A stretch of 7,027 nt of DNA. It comes from JAYQUR01 sp038133505. GTDB lineage: Bacteria; Pseudomonadota; Alphaproteobacteria; MPNO01; UBA830. Below, one piece after another: positions 5,574 through 7,027 of the stretch. Within the stretch, counting starts at the first letter, position 1. Every line of letters starts with the position of its first letter. Below the pieces are notes generated by a model that made no database searches, had not been told where the DNA came from, and was given only the letters and a program-made list of their open reading frames with translations. The stretch is from positions 1-7,027 of the forward strand of contig JAYPTI010000158.1 in assembly GCA_038133505.1 (NCBI GenBank), given 5' to 3'. A program made the translations under genes and the position numbers.

Positions 5574-6350
5574 TCAGTCGATCTCTAGGGTCATCCCGTC
5601 ATAGCCCGGCTCCACGCCTTCCGGACATTTCGCCCGTATCGTCTCGTAGTCCGCCTGGAAATTCATGTGCGTAAAGATCGCCCGGCGCGGCCCCACGTGC
5701 TCGATCCACTCCAGCGTCCGCTCAAAATGCGCGTGCGTCGGATGCGGATCGTCGCGCAGGCAGTCGACGATCCAGACCTCGACGCCCTGCAGCGCCTCGA
5801 ACGCCTCATCCTCGAGAACCGCGGCATCCGTCGTATAGGCGAACTTTCCGAACCGGAAGCCTGCCGTGTCGCAAATGCCGTGATCCTGCCGGAACGCCGT
5901 GACCTCGACGCCGAGCACGTCGAACGGCGCGCCGTAGTCGATGTCGTTGGTCTTGGCGACCGGCTTGTAGAGCCTGCTGTCGTCGGACTTGTCGGCTTCG
6001 AACAGGTAATCCCAGCGTTGCCGAAGGCCTTCCATGACGTCGGACGTGCCGTAGAGATCGATCCGGCGGTTCGCGAGATAGCTCAGCGTGCGCAATTCGC
6101 CGATGCCGCCGACATGGTCGTAATGCAGATGCGTATAGAGTACCGCATCGACGCGGCGGATGTCGTTGTCCAGCAGCTGGCTGCGGATATCCGGCGACGT
6201 GTCGACGAGGATACCGACGCCGTTGTCCTCGACCAGGATCGACGGCCGCGAGCGCCGGTTTCGCGGGTTTTCCGGGTCGCAATCGCCCCAGCGGTTGCCG
6301 ACCACGGGCACACCTTGCGACGGCCCGCATCCGAGGACCGTTACCTTCAT
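5574..6350 (-). CDS. MBL-fold metallo-hydrolase, PhnP-like
   Basis: This 258-residue protein has the metallo-beta-lactamase fold of the PhnP group (COG1235-like), which includes phosphoribosyl cyclic phosphodiesterases and relatives of RNase Z. It opens with the family start MKVTVLGCGPSQGVPVVG and the stretch GDCDPENPRNRR (22-33). The zinc-binding THLHYDHVGG (73-82) gives H74, H76, D78 and H79; further expected ligands are H157 (QDHG), D175 (YTTDA) and H228 (FTHMN). All the two-metal site residues appear present, so the enzyme should be active; the physiological substrate is unknown. There is no phosphonate (phn) gene nearby, so PhnP itself is unlikely. The ATG overlaps the TGA of tatD in an ATGA junction, implying translational coupling and a shared transcript. 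Confidence 0.92.
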   Translation of the reverse strand: MKVTVLGCGPSQGVPVVGNRWGDCDPENPRNRRSRPSILVEDNGVGILVDTSPDIRSQLLDNDIRRVDAVLYTHLHYDHVGGIGELRTLSYLANRRIDLYGTSDVMEGLRQRWDYLFEADKSDDSRLYKPVAKTNDIDYGAPFDVLGVEVTAFRQDHGICDTAGFRFGKFAYTTDAAVLEDEAFEALQGVEVWIVDCLRDDPHPTHAHFERTLEWIEHVGPRRAIFTHMNFQADYETIRAKCPEGVEPGYDGMTLEID

Positions 6351-7027
6351 GCTGCGGGCGGCGTCGCCTTGTTGAACAGGCGAAAGAAGTTATCGGTAGA
6401 AATATTTGAAATTACGTGATTTTCGACGCCCTTGAGCTCTGCCACGCAGGCCGCCGTATGGACCACGAAGGACGGCTCATTGCGCTTGCCGCGGTTGGGG
6501 ATCGGTGCAAGAAACGGCGAATCCGTCTCGACCAGAATGCGATCCAGCGGCACGTCGGCGGCGATATCGCGCAGGTCCTGCGCGTTCTTGAACGTCACGA
6601 TGCCCGAAAACGATACGTAGAAGCCGATGTCGAGGGCGCGCTCGGCAAGCCGGCGGCCCGACGAGAAGCAGTGGAGAACGCCGGTATAAGCACCCTTCCC
6701 CATCTCGTCTTCGAGGATGTCGGCCATGTCCTCGTCGGCATCTCGGGTATGGACGATCAAGGGCAGCCCGGTCTCGCGCGCCGCGGCGATATGGATCCGG
6801 AAGCTCTCCTTCTGAACGTCGCGCGGGCTGTTGTCGTAGTAGTAATCGAGGCCGGTCTCGCCGATGCCGACGACCTTCGGATGGGCGGCACGCTGGATGA
6901 GCGAGTCCAGCGATACCGGGGCCTCTTCCTCCGCCTGGTGCGGGTGAACGCCGACCGAGCACCAGATGTCGTCGTCGGATTCGGCGATCTTGCGGATCTC
7001 GTCGAAACGGCTGACGCGGGTGCAGAT
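6347..7027 (-). CDS. tatD: TatD family metal-dependent hydrolase (DNase), N-terminus outside window
   Basis: TatD-family enzymes are cytoplasmic two-metal nucleases (3'-5' exonuclease acting on DNA or RNA in E. coli) with a TIM-barrel fold. The frame is open to the window edge at 7027; 226 residues are visible and about 35-40 N-terminal ones, including the first HxH, are missing. Seen in order, numbered from the first visible residue, are VGVHPH (25-30), the metal-binding E57 in VVGIGETGLDYYYD (52-65), H93 in LIVHTRDA, H119 in VLHCFSS and D169 in ETDSPFLAP (167-175). The C-terminus TDNFFRLF is typical. Initiation must lie outside the window; the TTG at 6760 is internal. The stop codon overlaps the start of the MBL-fold gene by four bases. 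In many alphaproteobacteria metG lies upstream in the same operon, which would be expected just beyond 7027. Confidence 0.95.
   Translation of the reverse strand: MCTRVSRFDEIRKIAESDDDIWCSVGVHPHQAEEEAPVSLDSLIQRAAHPKVVGIGETGLDYYYDNSPRDVQKESFRIHIAAARETGLPLIVHTRDADEDMADILEDEMGKGAYTGVLHCFSSGRRLAERALDIGFYVSFSGIVTFKNAQDLRDIAADVPLDRILVETDSPFLAPIPNRGKRNEPSFVVHTAACVAELKGVENHVISNISTDNFFRLFNKATPPAA

Noticed and set aside
5667..6419. A 250-codon plus-strand frame opposite the MBL-fold gene
   Set aside because: Antisense shadow; the minus-strand gene carries the complete zinc-binding motif set.

Overview
The window (7027 bp, high GC) looks like ordinary chromosome from an alphaproteobacterium. The evidence is the GroEL sequence type, the GC-rich codon choice, and a tatD gene overlapping a PhnP-like metallo-beta-lactamase-fold gene, a pairing I recall from that class. 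I cannot place it more precisely. I see no insertion sequence, integrase, CRISPR array, tRNA or rRNA.

Layout. Plus strand, 1-4555: the C-terminal half of groEL, closed by a very clear intrinsic terminator (872-906); an inositol-monophosphatase-family phosphatase (952-1767) that seems to start without a leader; a 3-hydroxyisobutyrate-dehydrogenase-family oxidoreductase (1820-2701) with its own candidate promoter inside the end of the previous gene; a small three-helix membrane protein (2729-3019) probably co-transcribed with it; a 129-bp regulatory gap; and an amidohydrolase-2 family enzyme (3149-4555). Minus strand, 7027-4615: tatD (5' end outside the window), overlapping by four bases an MBL-fold hydrolase (5574-6350); then a 149-bp AT-rich gap and mazG (4615-5424), which converges on the amidohydrolase gene.

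How the genes relate. Most of the content is housekeeping: protein folding (GroEL), nucleotide-pool or nucleic-acid maintenance (MazG, TatD) and small-molecule phosphate chemistry. The oxidoreductase, membrane protein and amidohydrolase may form a catabolic or accessory group of unknown substrate, but this rests only on adjacency.

The most interesting non-coding region lies between 3020 and 3148. It carries an exact match to the FNR/FixK consensus, followed by a leader in which the strong ribosome-binding site of the amidohydrolase can be fully paired by an upstream anti-Shine-Dalgarno tract. Together these suggest oxygen- or redox-linked transcription plus translational control of an uncharacterised enzyme. 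The AT-rich gap upstream of mazG has several nested palindromes that look like promoter or operator sequence. I did not find evidence for a wholly new multi-gene system.
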